This document shows positions 4,909-5,190 of a stretch of 5,190 nucleotides of DNA, piece by piece (the first letter of the stretch is position 1; each line of letters begins with the position of its first letter). Made by a program: the position numbers and the translations under genes. The notes beneath the pieces are model-generated. The model worked only from the letters and a program-made list of their open reading frames with translations. It did not search any database and was not told the DNA's origin. This DNA comes from Bordetella sp. GTDB taxonomy: Bacteria; Pseudomonadota; Gammaproteobacteria; Burkholderiales; Burkholderiaceae_B. The DNA lies in the NCBI GenBank assembly GCA_027450125.1, contig DAIDKG010000123.1, positions 1 through 5,190 of the forward strand, given 5' to 3'.

Positions 4909-5190
4909 TCAAGGCGCGAGCCGGTCCATCTTCCAGCCCTGGCCCTCGGGCAGGTAGCGCAGCCGGTCGTGCAGGCGGGATGGGCGTCCCTGCCAGAATT
5001 CGAAGCAGTCGGGCACCAGGCGGTAGCCGCCCCAGTGCGGCGGGCGCGGCGGCTGGTCGCCGTAGCGCGCGCGGAACTCGCGCTCGCGGGCCTCCAGCGC
5101 CTCGCGCGTGGTGGGCCGGCTCTGCTGCGAGGCCCAGGCGCCGATGCGCGAGCCGGCCGGCCGGCTGTTGAAGTACAGGTCGGACTCGTG
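4909..5190 (-). CDS. pdxH: Pyridoxamine 5'-phosphate oxidase PdxH, C-terminal part
   Basis: The last 93 residues of PdxH, cut by the window edge. PdxH oxidises pyridoxamine or pyridoxine 5'-phosphate to pyridoxal 5'-phosphate using FMN and O2 in the cytosol. On the minus strand the visible part reads SDLYFNSRP, then [39 protein letters not shown] and the ending WKMDRLAP, which closely follows E. coli PdxH (SRP, QIGAW, WGG, EFWQG, RLHDR, WKIDRLAP). The RLHDR block (4963-4977) contains the Arg and His that contact the substrate or PLP in the E. coli enzyme. The frame is open to the edge with no internal stop and ends at TGA 4909-4911. It is the first visible gene of the leftward pdxH / flavin-reductase / purU operon; its start lies beyond 5190. 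Confidence 0.96.
   Translation of the reverse strand, partial: HESDLYFNSRPAGSRIGAWASQQSRPTTREALEAREREFRARYGDQPPRPPHWGGYRLVPDCFEFWQGRPSRLHDRLRYLPEGQGWKMDRLAP

Overview
The window is GC-rich, densely coding DNA with short intergenic gaps. The PdxH, PurU, CoA-transferase and Crp/Fnr homologues, together with the codon use, suggest a betaproteobacterium of the Burkholderiales, perhaps Alcaligenaceae (Bordetella/Achromobacter-like). That placement is inference from protein flavour; no rRNA or tRNA is present.

Layout. (1) 29-277 (+) encodes a small one-helix membrane protein with a C-terminal SHOCT domain. (2) 278-478 is a roughly 200-bp regulatory gap. It holds GC-rich hairpins just after the SHOCT gene, then a 16-bp near-palindrome with Crp/Fnr geometry (393-408) and a plausible -10 hexamer (430-435), placed as in a class II activator-dependent promoter. 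(3) 479-3491 (+) is a four-gene cluster: CoA-transferase subunits A and B, a DsbA-fold 2-hydroxychromene-2-carboxylate isomerase-like (kappa-GST-like) protein, and a Crp/Fnr-family regulator. (4) 3492-3540 is a short convergent junction with a weak hairpin. (5) 3541-5190 (-) is a tightly packed operon read leftward: the 3' end of pdxH, a flavin-reductase-like FMN protein, and purU.

How the genes may work together. The two transferase subunits would form one enzyme that activates a carboxylic acid by moving CoA from a donor acyl-CoA. The isomerase-like protein and the regulator suggest a small catabolic operon for an aromatic or related organic acid, possibly controlled by its own Crp/Fnr protein through the 393-408 site. 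The substrate cannot be read from the sequence. Both CoA-transferase signature regions deviate from the classical patterns, and subunit A has an unusual tail of four 15-bp tandem repeats, so this is probably not a plain AtoDA or PcaIJ pair. The leftward operon is housekeeping: vitamin B6 (PdxH), flavin chemistry, and the formyl-tetrahydrofolate/formate balance (PurU).

The best candidate for something undescribed is the self-contained unit of operator, divergent CoA-transferase, isomerase-like protein and Crp/Fnr regulator. The rest looks ordinary.
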